Of a DNA stretch of 64,000 nucleotides, positions 54,346 to 63,934 are shown piece by piece. Below the pieces are notes generated by a model. The model was not told the origin of the DNA and ran no database searches. It saw only the letters and a program-made list of their open reading frames with translations. The translations under genes were made by a program, and so were the position numbers. Position 1 is the first letter of the stretch. Each line of letters opens with the position of its first letter. The DNA is from Megascapheus bottae (Eukaryota; Chordata; Mammalia; Rodentia; Geomyidae). The DNA is taken from the NCBI GenBank assembly GCA_024803745.1, contig JANJXV010000037.1, positions 5,035,001 through 5,099,000 on the forward strand. The letters are read 5' to 3'.

Positions 54346-54660
54346 AATATTCTTTCTGTGCACCACCCTCTTCCACTCCTGACATACTGTGTCTTTTGGG
54401 TCTCAGCTGAAGCAGCACATCCTACAGTCTTGTGTGGGTAAAGGACCTCACCCTCTTATTTTTGTGACTTTCTATCTCTCTCACCATAGGATTTATGAAA
54501 TGGTGTTGAAGTGGCTCAGTTGCATCCTTGTTGCCTCCATTGGATTACACATTTATTGAGGACAGAAACTTACCAGTTCACCGATTATCTCAGTGCCTAA
54601 GATGAGGTCTGGCCCAGTCGGTATTTTTAGAATAAATGCATTTGTGAATGATGTCCTACT
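54346..54660 (+). repeat. L2 3' region
   Basis: GAATATTCTTTCTGTGCACC, GTCTCAGCTGAAGCAGCACATCC, CCATAGGATTTATG, ACACATTTATTGAGGACAGAAAC and CTCAGTGCCTAAGATGAGGTCTGGCC follow L2 order. Confidence 0.75.
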
Positions 54661-55902
54661 CACTAATTCCCCACACTCTCCTACCCATAACACTCAAATA
54701 GCCAATTCCCCGTAAATTGGCTGAGATTTTCCACAGGAACGGTGGGAAGTTCCTGCAAGGATGCACTGCCTGGCAGACACAGCTCCCCTGGGCTTTGCAA
54801 AGTGTCACAGAAGCAAGTCGAAAAACCTGTTAAGTATGGGAGGAAATGTGCTCATTACACACAAACCAAGACAAAAACGCTGGCGGAAGAAGCCTCCAGA
54901 GACACCTGCAACTTCCAGGAAAGTCTGAGTGCATATGGATCTCCTGGAAACACCTTGCAGATTAGAACTAATTCTCCCTCTTGGAGGAGGTTTGGGGGAG
55001 GGTCAGAGCAGGTGTGGGGGTGGGGGTGGGTGCTGACCTATCAGCACAGAACCTCACACATACCTGAAGCACTCCTTACAAACACCTGGTCATCCTCTGC
55101 AAACCCAGCTCTCTTCAAAAACAGGCAAAAGATGACTCTGTCACATTATTAGTTACTTTCCTTATATTATCTGAGCCTATAGATGTTCATCTTTGCTCTT
55201 TAGCATGCATGAGAAAAAGTAATTGCAGCCATGGAAGCCCTGCTACCTGACAGAACTTCTGCTGTCATGGAGACATCCGTTCTATGCTCTGCTGTGAGAC
55301 GGGCCCAAGGCTTGCTATGTGGCTAGGACCACATGTTTTATTTCAAACAAAATTCCTTATTGCATACAATAATAATATTAAGGGGAAGAAGCTCATTGTA
55401 ATAATTACAAAGATACAGGCAGTGTACTTTGAACAAGTTCATCTCCTCTGTCATATTTATTTGCCTTTCCATTAATTTAAATGGAAATAGTCAAATGTGG
55501 CTATGAGCTACTGTACCAGATATCCTAGCTTTAAATCACTGTTGGTTATAAGAAATGCAGAGACTGAAGTACTACAATGACACAGGTATGCAATAGGAAA
55601 AATGCAGAAAACGGGAAATTGCAAGACAAGTGATCCAAGTGGAAAAGCGAAGAAAAGAAAAGGGAAAGGAGGGTCTCTGGGGATGAACCTAAAGACTGAA
55701 GGATTTAGGGGACATTTCAAACAAGTACAGTAGGTGGAACTGGTGATTTCTGACTCTAATAGCTCCCTTCAGAACAATTGTGTAACTATTAGAGAAATTT
55801 GAACACTGGCTGGATATTCAATAATATTAAGGGATTTTTTTAAGATGTGATGATGACTTGAGGTGCTGTTAAAAATTTGATTTTATTTTAAAAGATATCT
55901 AC
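54661..55902. other. Intron: unique sequence with the longest unexplained plus-strand ORF
   Basis: 54742-55152 is open for 136 codons on the plus strand (antisense to SH3RF2), beginning MGSSCKDALPGRHSS. It is not repeat-derived, has no domain I know, and its Gly/Trp-rich middle comes from a GGGGTGGGGGTGGG run at about 55015-55030. Most likely chance. Confidence 0.45.
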
Positions 55903-56165
55903 TGAGCTAGGTTCTGGTGGCTTGTATTTGTAATCCTAGCTATTCTATCAGGAGGCTAAGAGCTGAAGATTATGGCTCAAAGCCAGTTCAGATTGGAATG
56001 TCCATGAGATACTTATTTCTATTAAATCACCAAAAAGTCAGAAGTGGAGCTGTAGCTCAAGTAGTAGGGGGCCATCTCTGAAAGAAAAAGCGAAAGGAAG
56101 TTTTTGCCTGTGCCTATGAGTCCCAGGGCCCAAGCTCTGAGTTCAAGCTCAGACTCAGCACAAAA
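55903..56165 (+). repeat. B1-ID dimeric SINE
   Basis: GGTTCTGGTGGCTTGTATTTGTAATCCTAGC and GTCAGAAGTGGAGCTGTAGCTCAAGTAGTAGG; a small insertion lies in the ID half. Confidence 0.85.
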
Positions 56166-56379
56166 ATAAACAGAAAGTATGTAAATAAATAAATGTACCT
56201 GCTGAGGTGTCTGCAAATGGCAGAGGCTGAAACATAGCTGTGACTTAGTTTGATCCAACAGGGAGTGAAGGCTACTGGGACTAAGGGACTAAGAATGATC
56301 TCATATTAGTCACTGTGGAAGGGAAACACACATAGGAATTCTTGATTATCATTGCCTCTACTTTTATATGTAGAAATTT

Positions 56380-56600
56380 TTTTTGTGTGGGTCATGGGGC
56401 CTGGACGCTGTCCCTGAGCTCTTCAGCTCAAGGCTACTGCTCTACCCTTGAGCCAAGCCCCACTTCCCATTTTCTAGAGGTTAATTAGAGATAAGAGTCT
56501 TGGGTCATTTTGTGCCCTGGCTGGCGTTGAATCTTGATCCTCAGATCTCAGTATCCTGAGTAGCTAGGATTACAGGCGTGAGCCACTGTGCCCAGCTAAT
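56380..56600 (-). repeat. B1-ID dimeric SINE, variant subfamily
   Basis: CTTGAGCCAAGCCCCACTTCCCATTTTCTAGAGG and CAGGCGTGAGCCACTGTGCCCAGC match the copies at 43.2, 45.0 and 47.2 kb. Confidence 0.9.
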
Positions 56601-56769
56601 GTAGAAATGTTTTAAACAAAATTTTCCCCAAGTCATCAGAAGTTGGAAGCTAGATTTAGCGTATAAACTAATAAGAAAATATGTTCAGCAGTATGCAAAT
56701 GTATACAAATGTATTAACTGAAATAGAATAGATTCAAGGGAGAACTCAAATAGTATAATTCCTTAGAAA

Positions 56770-57040
56770 GGCAAAGTCAACGTTCAACAAAACAGATCAC
56801 CAGGAAGCGACTATTCAAAATGTGTAGAGTGGATTCAAGGGAAAACGGGTAGACTAATGAAGAGAAGAGAGGGAAAACGCAGTCAAGAACCCAATGTCTA
56901 TCCTACAAAATTGAGAGGACCAGGGAAGGGGTAGGGGTAGGAGAGATTAGTGAGAATGTTGAAAGGGGTGACTGATTCACAAATGGCTTTGTTAAATTGC
57001 AACTCCTTGGTACAGCTTCTTAAAGATAATTAAAGGAAAA
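56770..57040 (+). repeat. Unidentified interspersed repeat (family X), longest copy
   Basis: A G/A-rich run (GGGAAGGGGTAGGGGTAGG) precedes GAAAGGGGTGACTG and the conserved end AACTCCTTGGTACAGCTTCTTAAAGATAATTAAAGG. The upstream extent is uncertain. Confidence 0.5.
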
Positions 57041-57259
57041 ACATCATCAGAAGAAAAATCATCAGAAGAATTATCAGTGTTGCTGAAAATCTGGGCAGTC
57101 AGGCACTTTCTTTCCTTCTGGAAGGAGTTTGGGAGATGAAAGTGATTTGGGTTTCATAGTCAAGATTTAAACTAACCACATGTTGCCTTAAACCCAGGAA
57201 TCTTTGTTTTAGGAATTTCTCCTGCAGACATATGCTAGAAACCATGTAAAAACTGTGGA

Positions 57260-57460
57260 GGGCCAGGAGTTTGGCTTAGTGGTAGAGTGCTTAGCATGCA
57301 CAAAGACCCGGGTTCTATTCCTCGGTACCACATACATAGAAAAATGCCGGAAGTGGTGCTGTGGCTCAGTGGTAGAGCTCTAGCCTTGAGAAAGTCCTAA
57401 GACATTGTTCAGGCGCTGAGCTCAAGTCAAGGACTGAGAAAACAAAACAAAAACAGAAAC
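57260..57460 (+). repeat. ID-dimer SINE
   Basis: GGCCAGGAGTTTGGCTTAGTGGTAGAGTGCTTAGCATGC (a 5-bp gap at GCCTA) through CAAGTCAAGGACTGAG with tail AAAACAAAACAAAAAC. Flanks AAAACTGTGG and AAAACCTGTGG are near-identical. Confidence 0.92.
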
Positions 57461-58055
57461 AAAACCTGTGGGATGTAGGACTGTTTAATAGAGAAGATTT
57501 AGAAATAGGTTAAATGTCTGACTATCATAAATAAATGAGGCTAGGTAACCATTGTGGAAGCCTGCTTTGAAGAGAAAGATTAATTTGGACTGCCTTTTAG
57601 AAGATGTCTGGGATGTATATTTCGGTTGTAAAGTAAAGCAAACTGCAAAGAAAAATATGTATAATCTGACTCCATAAAAGCTATCTATGTGTATGGACAT
57701 GTATATCAATATATAAGCACAGAGAATGCCAGGAAAAACATAAGTCTAACTAGGTGATTTGAGGAGGGGGAAGAGCTCACAACTACTACAATGAGGCTTC
57801 ATTGCTGGGTTAACTGTGGCTGTTAATTGGCTGTGGCTCTTTCTGTATATATTTATCGCCAGGAGTAACCAACAGCTGGCTCCAACGTTAGGCAATCTGG
57901 CCTGTCTCCCAGAAGAAAAGGAAGGTGGCTTCATTTCATCAGCACAAAAAGCTCATCCCCACATCCAAATGGAAGAGACATTCAGGAAGAGATATTCATA
58001 CAGTGTGATAATAGCCATTGGTTACTGAGCACTGTTAGATCTGGTCTTAGACATC
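57461..58055. other. Intron: unique sequence
   Basis: Chance ORFs of 62-74 codons; nothing recognised. Confidence 0.5.
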
Positions 58056-58059
58056 TCTG

Positions 58060-58240
58060 ATCTCATGGGTTCTTGAGTCAAATTCAGATTCTCCCACTTG
58101 CTAGCTGTGTGACTTGAGACTAGTTATTTCAACTCATTTTCCTCACATATGAAATGGAGGGAATAATAGAACCCATTTCATGGTTACAAAATTTCAATAA
58201 AACAGTGTGTATTCAGTAGTTGGCAGTTTTCCAACTTAAT
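58060..58240 (+). repeat. MIR SINE
   Basis: AGATTCTCCCACTTGCTAGCTGTGTGACTTGAGAC, TTATTTCAACTCATTTTCCTCAC and ATATGAAATGGAGGGAATAATAG give the MIR core in order. Confidence 0.88.
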
Positions 58241-58254
58241 AAGTACTTAATGAG

Positions 58255-58600
58255 GTCCTGTTATCATCATTTCTTCACTACAGCCTTCCAACAACACCCA
58301 TAAAGTTAATACTATGATTATTTAGCCATTTGACAGATGAGGAAATTGAGTCTTAAAGACAGTCCTGTGCTGGAGTCAGCTTCCATGAGATTATGACGAC
58401 CAATTGTTATATTTTCATGAAAACTTTTAGTTGGCTGACATCATGTTCATAGCTTGAAGGGAGCTATAAAGAAAGTATTTACATTATGAAAACACACATC
58501 CCAGTTGTTAAACATTTAACAGTTTAGAATAATTCAATAACTTGTTTAAGGCCCATGGCTGGTGAGTAGAAGAGCTAGGGACTGCCCATTTCCTAGGGAA
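58255..58600 (+). repeat. MIR/L3-type remnant
   Basis: CCATTTGACAGATGAGGAAATTGAGTC and, further on, AACTTGTTTAAGGCCCATGGCTGGTGAGTAGAAGAGCTAGG are the familiar 3' motif split by about 170 bp of other DNA. Confidence 0.65.
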
Positions 58601-59475
58601 TTGTGTGGATATGTACAAATACATGTTATTTGAATAGATCCCTCTTTAAAGTAAGCCTTATCTCTTGGTCAAGGCTACTAGGATAATGCTTGTCAATATT
58701 ACATCTGCAGATCTGGTATGCTTAAATACCAAGGTGTATTGGAAGTCTTGTTAAACACTTGGGCCCATCCCAAGTGTTTCATGCAGACCTATCTGGGGTG
58801 GAGTCCTAGAATTTGCTTTTCCCACCTGTTCCCTGCTGTTGATCTGGGACCACAAATCTGAAGCATTTGCCTGGGAAGCATTGCGAAGCGTTATGCTGCA
58901 ACTATCAAGGGATTCGACAGGGGACCATGGTGGTAAAATAGCAGTATTTCCAGAAGTTTGAACACAGGAAAGCAAGAACCAAACCTTGGTGCTTCTCTCT
59001 CCTGTTGGCACCCCGCCACAGTTGGTCCTCCATTTAGCTCTGGCTGGCATCCCAGGAGCCTGAGCCTCTTCCCAGCCCCCCCACCCCAGCAGGAGGCAAG
59101 TGAAAAAAAGAAACATTTCAAAGTCTATCTTTAAAGCTTGGCAGAAAACTGCCCTATAATTACCTTAAGTGAACTAGTTACAATTTCTCTCATATTGAAG
59201 TAGGATTATTATGGGATTGCTCACACAGTCCTGTGGCATTCAGCTAATGAATTTATAGAGTCTTTTTTCCCCCAAACACCCTTTTCTTTGAACACCTTAA
59301 ACTATTTCTTGTCTCTAAGTATTAAAAAAATACCAGGAAGGAAAATTAGATAAACTCTGCACTCATATTTCTAATCAGAATCTGTTTACCTATTGATGTG
59401 AATGCAACTTTTAGAATAATTTATTCAGCCTAGTTTTCTCAGAATCTGATGTTTTGTAAACACAAAGATGAGGTT
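58601..59475. other. Intron: unique sequence
   Basis: A 121-codon minus-strand ORF at 58751-59116 has no RING, SH3 or other motif and was checked as a possible upstream SH3RF2 exon without support. Confidence 0.5.
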
Positions 59476-59690
59476 GAGGGGCTGGAAGTTTGGCCTAATT
59501 GTAGAGTGCTTATCTAGCATACACGAAGAGATCAGGGATTGATTCCTCAGTACCAGATACATAGAAAAAGCCAGAAATGGTGCTGGGGCTTAAGTGGTAG
59601 AGATCTAGCCTTGAGAAAGCCGAAGGACAGTGCTCAGGCCCTGAGTTCAAGCCCTGGGGCTTGCAACTCCCCCACCCCAACAACAACAAT
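59476..59690 (+). repeat. ID-dimer SINE
   Basis: GGGGCTGGAAGTTTGGCCTAATTGTAGAGTGC, GGTGCTGGGGCTTAAGTGGTAGAG, ending GTTCAAGCCCTGGGGCTTGC with a CAACAACAATAAA tail. Confidence 0.9.
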
Positions 59691-59861
59691 AAATGATGAA
59701 CACATGAGCACAGTGGATGTGGAATTATACGCAGAGGCAACTTGGGAATTATACACAGAGACACTATAGCAAAGAGATGGAAAGAGAGTGAAACACAGGG
59801 AAGGGAAAAGGAGAGAAAGGAAGGGAGAAAAAGAAAAGGGAAAATAAGAAGGGAAATGAAG

Positions 59862-60025
59862 AAGGGTACTGATCGTTAACGCCTGTAATCCTAGCTACAC
59901 AGGAGACTGAGATCTGAGGACTGAGGTTCAAAGCCTGCCCCGGCAGGAAGGCCTAGAAATGCTTACCTACAATTAACCACCAGAAAACAGGAAGTGGTAC
60001 TGTTGCTCAAAGTGGCATCACTTGG
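59862..60025 (+). repeat. B1-ID SINE truncated in the ID half
   Basis: AACGCCTGTAATCCTAGCTACACAGGAGACTGAG and TTAACCACCAGAAAACAGGAAGTGGTACTGTTGC are present; the rest is missing. A GGAA-rich tract (59775-59860) precedes it. Confidence 0.83.
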
Positions 60026-60164
60026 ATTTGCTTTGTTTGGTTCAGGGACGCAGAGAATATGAGTCTAGAAAGATAAATTCTTGCCAGCTCTTGGATTCAG
60101 AGAGTAGCTTGCTTTCTTTCCTTTCCACCGCCCCCCTTCTTTCTTTCTTGTCTCCTTTAGTGTT

Positions 60165-60252
60165 TTCTTTTTGCAGTGCTGGGAATCAAACCTAGGGCTT
60201 TGCATATGTTAGACAAGTGTCCTATCACCAAGCTATATCCCCAGTGCTGGAA
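60165..60252 (-). repeat. Classic rodent ID element
   Basis: GTGCTGGGAATCAAACCTAGGGCTTTGCATATGTTAGACAAGTGTCC and CCAAGCTATATCCCCAG are the reverse complement of the standard monomeric ID/BC1-like unit. Confidence 0.85.
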
Positions 60253-60457
60253 TATGAATTCTTGCAAACAATTGAAATCCTGGTTCCTTGATGGAGAGAA
60301 CGAAATCTTACAAAGCTTTATAACTATATTTCTGAGCACATAATTGATGTTTAATAAACCCTACAAATGATAAGGGTTTCTATAATCAGTGATTTACAAA
60401 TCATTATTGTCTGTGAACTGCCCACTATAGACCTGAAGGTGTCATTTTTACTTTTAT

Positions 60458-60705
60458 TTATTTATTTGTGCTGGTGCTGAGGTTTGAATTTTGGCTCTCT
60501 CCACTCTTAGCTTTTCTCTGCTCATGGCTGGTACTCTATCATGTAGGCTATACCTCCACTTCTGGAAGGATTTTTTGTTGCTGTTGTTTTGTTTTTGCTG
60601 ATTAATTGGAGATAAGTCTCATGGACTTTCCCGTCCTATCTGGCTTCAAACTGGGATGTTCAGATCGAAGATTCTTGGGTAGCTAGGATTACAAATGCCT
60701 AACTT
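60458..60705 (-). repeat. B1-ID dimeric SINE, diverged
   Basis: TGCTGAGGTTTGAATTTTGGC, TACTCTATCATGTAGGCTATACC, TTAATTGGAGATAAGTCTCATGGAC and GTAGCTAGGATTACAAATGCC in order. Confidence 0.78.
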
Positions 60706-60723
60706 CATTTCTTGGTCTTTTTA

Positions 60724-60936
60724 TTTTATTTTATTTTATTTATTTATTTTTTGCCAGTCCTGGGCTTGGGCTCAGGGCTTGAGCACTGTCCTTGGACTTT
60801 CTCAAGGCTAGAGCTCTACCACTTGAGCCTCAGCACCACTTTCAGCTTTTTGCTATGTATGCGGTACCAAGGAATCGAATCCGGGTCTTCGTGCATGCTA
60901 GGCAAGCATTCTACCACTAGGCCAAACTCCTGGCCC
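60724..60936 (-). repeat. ID-dimer SINE with perfect 15-bp TSD
   Basis: TTGCCAGTCCTGGGCTTGGGCTCAGGGC through CTAGGCCAAACTCCTGGCCC; duplications TTCTTGGTCTTTTTA lie at 60709-60723 and 60937-60951. Confidence 0.95.
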
Positions 60937-60969
60937 TTCTTGGTCTTTTTAAAAATTATTTTTATTATT

Positions 60970-61285
60970 TACTTTTTATTTTTAACTTTTTATTGTTGGG
61001 ATAATGTATAAAGGAGTTACAGTTACATTCGTCAGGTAGTAGGTACATTACTTCTTGCATATTGATACCCCTTCTCATGTTTTGGTCCCCATTGCCCTCT
61101 CCCACTCCCTCCTAATCATCTTGTTTTCCCCACTTTCTCTTTCCTATTCATTTCTTGACCTCTTATCCTAATTCTTAAATTGTTATAATAAAGGTGATAT
61201 ACAGAGGGATTACAGTTACATAAATCAGGTAATGAATACATTTCTTTTTTGGGCCCATTCCCTCCCTCTCTCCCTTTCTTAGCCT
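60970..61285 (-). repeat. Two L1 3' UTR tails, older relatives of the recent L1s
   Basis: 60970-61160 (TTACAGTTACATTCGTCAGGTAG, GATACCCCTTCTCATGTTTTGGTCCCC, CATCTTGTTTTCCCC) and 61170-61285 (GATTACAGTTACATAAATCAGG ... CCCATTCCCTCCCTC) each match the reverse complement of the L1 3' terminus. Confidence 0.78.
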
Positions 61286-61949
61286 TTTTGACACTCAAGT
61301 TTCTTCATCTGTAAAATGAAGGCCAAACAAAATTTACAGTACGCATGTGTGTGCCACCACTGTCCTAGATAATAAGACCAGTGAACAAGGCACTCAGAAT
61401 TCCAGCTCAAATCAAAGTACAGGCAGCTGGGATAGGGGCTAAACTAGCTGGCCTGCCTGCTCTGGGTTGATGAAAGAAGGATGCTATCTTGCATATCTGC
61501 AGCTATGGCTTTAAGACCACACATATGGCTAACTAGCGAGGAGGAGTTAGGGTTCTATTCTGTCTAGCCTTCCTCCTTAGAGCAGGTGGTGAAAAATGCT
61601 GGTTTCCAAGGGCTGAGGCCAAGCAGTACTTTTGGAGCCATCTCGTTAAAGTGGCTATTGAGAAATGGAGCTCCAGTGTCAGTAAGAGAAGGACATAGTG
61701 TCCAGGAATAGAATAGGACATTACAAATGAGCTGTGAAAAACAAACCCAGGCCCCAGCCTGGCTGCTGGGCCCAGATGTGTTCTTGCAGCACATGAGTGT
61801 AAGATACAGCTGGAGGAGCTGTGCACTCTGGTTTCTGAGCACAGCTTGGCTGCAGTGTTTGGCTCTAGGTTCTAAAAAGCTCAGGTGGGCAGAAAGATTC
61901 AATCAGTCTGGGCTCCCACTAGTTTTCCTCAGGGAAACGAATCCTGACT
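61286..61949. other. Intron: unique sequence with overlapping chance ORFs
   Basis: 61533-61902 minus and 61727-61990 plus are open for 87-112 codons without recognisable motifs. GTTTCTTCATCTGTAAAATGAAGGCC (61298-61325) is a scrap of MIR. Confidence 0.45.
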
Positions 61950-62155
61950 GTGACTTGAGTGAGCTTGGATCCAAATTCTTCCTCAATTGAGCTTCCAGTC
62001 TTGGCTGGTTCCCTCATTTGCAGAGGATCTAGTTAACTTACTGTTCTGCTGGATTCCTGGCCACTGAAATCAAGAGACAATACATGTCTGTTGTTTTGAG
62101 CCTTCTAAATTTGTGGCAATTTGTTCTACAGCACAGAAAGGATGAATACACTTTT
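61950..62155 (+). repeat. MLT1-type MaLR LTR, 3' part
   Basis: GGATTCCTGGCCACTGAAATC, TACATGTCTGTTGTTTTGAGCC, CTAAATTTGTGGCAATTTGTTC and CAGAAAGGATGAATAC match the MLT1 LTR end in order. The 5' part probably extends upstream but is unclear. Confidence 0.72.
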
Positions 62156-62341
62156 CTTTTTCAATAGTAGTGTTTCAGGACATCCACAATTGACATATAT
62201 ATGCCTTAAGATAAGACTACAGAACCACTTCCATATGCCCTTAGCTGAAAGTTGTAGAAGAAAATTTGGGGTTTAGGGTTAAAATGAAGAGGAAGGAAAA
62301 GGAAGAAAGGGAAAAAGGAGGTTAAGAAAGAATAAAAGAGA

Positions 62342-62530
62342 GGGCTTGGAGTTTGACTTAGTGGTAGAGTGCTTGCCTAGCATGCACGAAGACTGGGGTT
62401 CAATTCCTCAGTACCACATACATAGAAAAAAGCAGGAAGTGGTTCTGTGGCTCAAATGGTCATGCTCTGGCCTTGAGAAAGTCCAAGGACAGTGGTCAGG
62501 CACTGAGTTTTATCCAGGACTGGCAAAAAA
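62342..62530 (+). repeat. ID-dimer SINE with 18-bp TSD
   Basis: GGGCTTGGAGTTTGACTTAGTGGTAGAGTGC through TTTTATCCAGGACTGGC; duplications AAGAAAGAATAAAAGAGA (62324-62341) and AAGAAAGAATAAAGGAGA (62531-62548), one mismatch. Confidence 0.94.
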
Positions 62531-62673
62531 AAGAAAGAATAAAGGAGAAAGTGAACATAGGTTAGGTACATTATATACATGTATGGAAACATCATGATAA
62601 AACCTCTTAACTATGTATACTTTAATACTTCAATTAAAAATCCTGAACAAACATCAAACCTAAAACTAAACAA

Positions 62674-62714
62674 ATGAAAGAAAGGAAGGAAGGAAGGAAG
62701 GAAGGAAGGAAGAG
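62674..62714. repeat. (GGAA)n microsatellite
   Basis: About 8 GGAA/GAAG units, purine-pure. Confidence 0.93.
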
Positions 62715-63259
62715 ATTAAAAGTTGAGTGGGCTCAACTGGAGAAAACTTAGGGAACTACAGTGATTTTTATAACCTAATGACAACACTGTTTCTTTTCTG
62801 CTTTATGGGTCAATAGAGAGTTTAATAGTTTCTTGTCCTTCTCTAAAGGATAAGCATATTTGGGGATACCTCCACAACCCCACATACAACCAAAAGCTGA
62901 AAGAGTAAGAGACCCAATAGAATTATTTTGGAGAGAAGCTCAATAGACATCATATTTACGCTCTTTAGACGATGTTAAAAATGGCAGGACCTGGAGAATT
63001 CCAATGGTGTAATTCCTTTGAACAACTAGCTTGCAGGTTAATGAAATGAATAGCAGAAAGCTGAACCATGTTTTCATCAAGGGCAGAGGGAGATAAACGA
63101 ATGAGGAGCAGAAAGGTAGGTAAATATAGTCCTAATATTCTATCTCTATATGTGAAAATAGAACCAGGGAATTTCAGGAGATGTGTAGGGCTGGAACACA
63201 GATGGGGTAAAATGACAGAATGTATGACATTGATTACTATACTCAAACTGGCATGTTGA
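62715..63259. other. Intron: unique or family X internal sequence
   Basis: No gene recognised. The stretch leads into a family X terminus at 63260 and may partly belong to it. Confidence 0.4.
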
Positions 63260-63310
63260 AGGAACAAAAAAGACAACCTCCTGCACAACTACTTCAAGAT
63301 AATAATTGTT
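63260..63310 (+). repeat. Unidentified interspersed repeat (family X), 3' end
   Basis: GACAACCTCCTGCACAACTACTTCAAGATAATAATTG matches the shared terminus with several substitutions. Confidence 0.5.
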
Positions 63311-63324
63311 TTGAATGCCCAGGT

Positions 63325-63765
63325 CCCAAATGATCACATCATTTTCCTGCTCAAAGCTTATCTGCTGTCTGTCCTTTGCCTAATAAAGTCTGAATTTCTT
63401 CATGTGGCTCAAAGGCTACTGTAAGGTCTTCAGCTTTTTTGCTCCTCCTTCTTCTTCTGATTTCTGAGTTCTCTCTTGCTTCAGGCCTTTGCACATGCCA
63501 TTCCTCTGCACAGAAACCTCTTGGCTGGCTCTTCAATTAGCTAACTTTTTCTCCTCTCTCAAGTCTCATTTGTGATTGCATTTACTTCCCAAAGCTGTCT
63601 TGACTTGCAAGCACAGGTCAGATGTCTCTCTGTGGAACCCTTTACTTCCCAGCCATATTTCTCATTATACTGCACTTTGACTGTATATTCACATGTTTGT
63701 CTCATTTCTCTACTTCTCGACACTTTGAGTGCTTTAAAGACAGGGTTGTATGCTTGGCATTGTAA
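63325..63765 (+). repeat. L2 3' region, well preserved
   Basis: TCCTGCTCAAAGCTTATCTGCTG, GCCTAATAAAGTCTGAATTTC, GCTTCAGGCCTTTGCACATGCC, CTCAAGTCTCATTTGTGATTGC and ACTTTGAGTGCTTTAAAGACAGGG follow L2 order over 440 bp. Confidence 0.88.
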
Positions 63766-63814
63766 GCTCAAACTGGGATCTAGGGTGGCTAAATATCAGC
63801 CCAATTTATTCTCA

Positions 63815-63818
<4 letters not shown>

Positions 63819-63880
<62 letters not shown>

Positions 63881-63934
63881 CTCTCTCCCTCCCTCCTTCC
63901 CTCCCTTCTCTCTCCCTCCCTTCTCCCACCTCTC
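63819..63934. repeat. (CT)n/(CCCT)n microsatellite at a SINE tail
   Basis: About 38 CT units, then TCCCTCCCTCCTTCCC; it abuts the tail side of the next minus-strand SINE. Confidence 0.95.

Noticed and set aside
58751..59116. 121-codon minus-strand ORF as the SH3RF2 RING exon
   Set aside because: Right strand and side of the gene, but it lacks the C3HC4 Cys/His spacing and any recalled SH3RF2 N-terminal wording.
60165..60252. BC1-like RNA gene
   Set aside because: Looks like an ordinary diverged monomeric ID copy; no unique 3' domain follows it.
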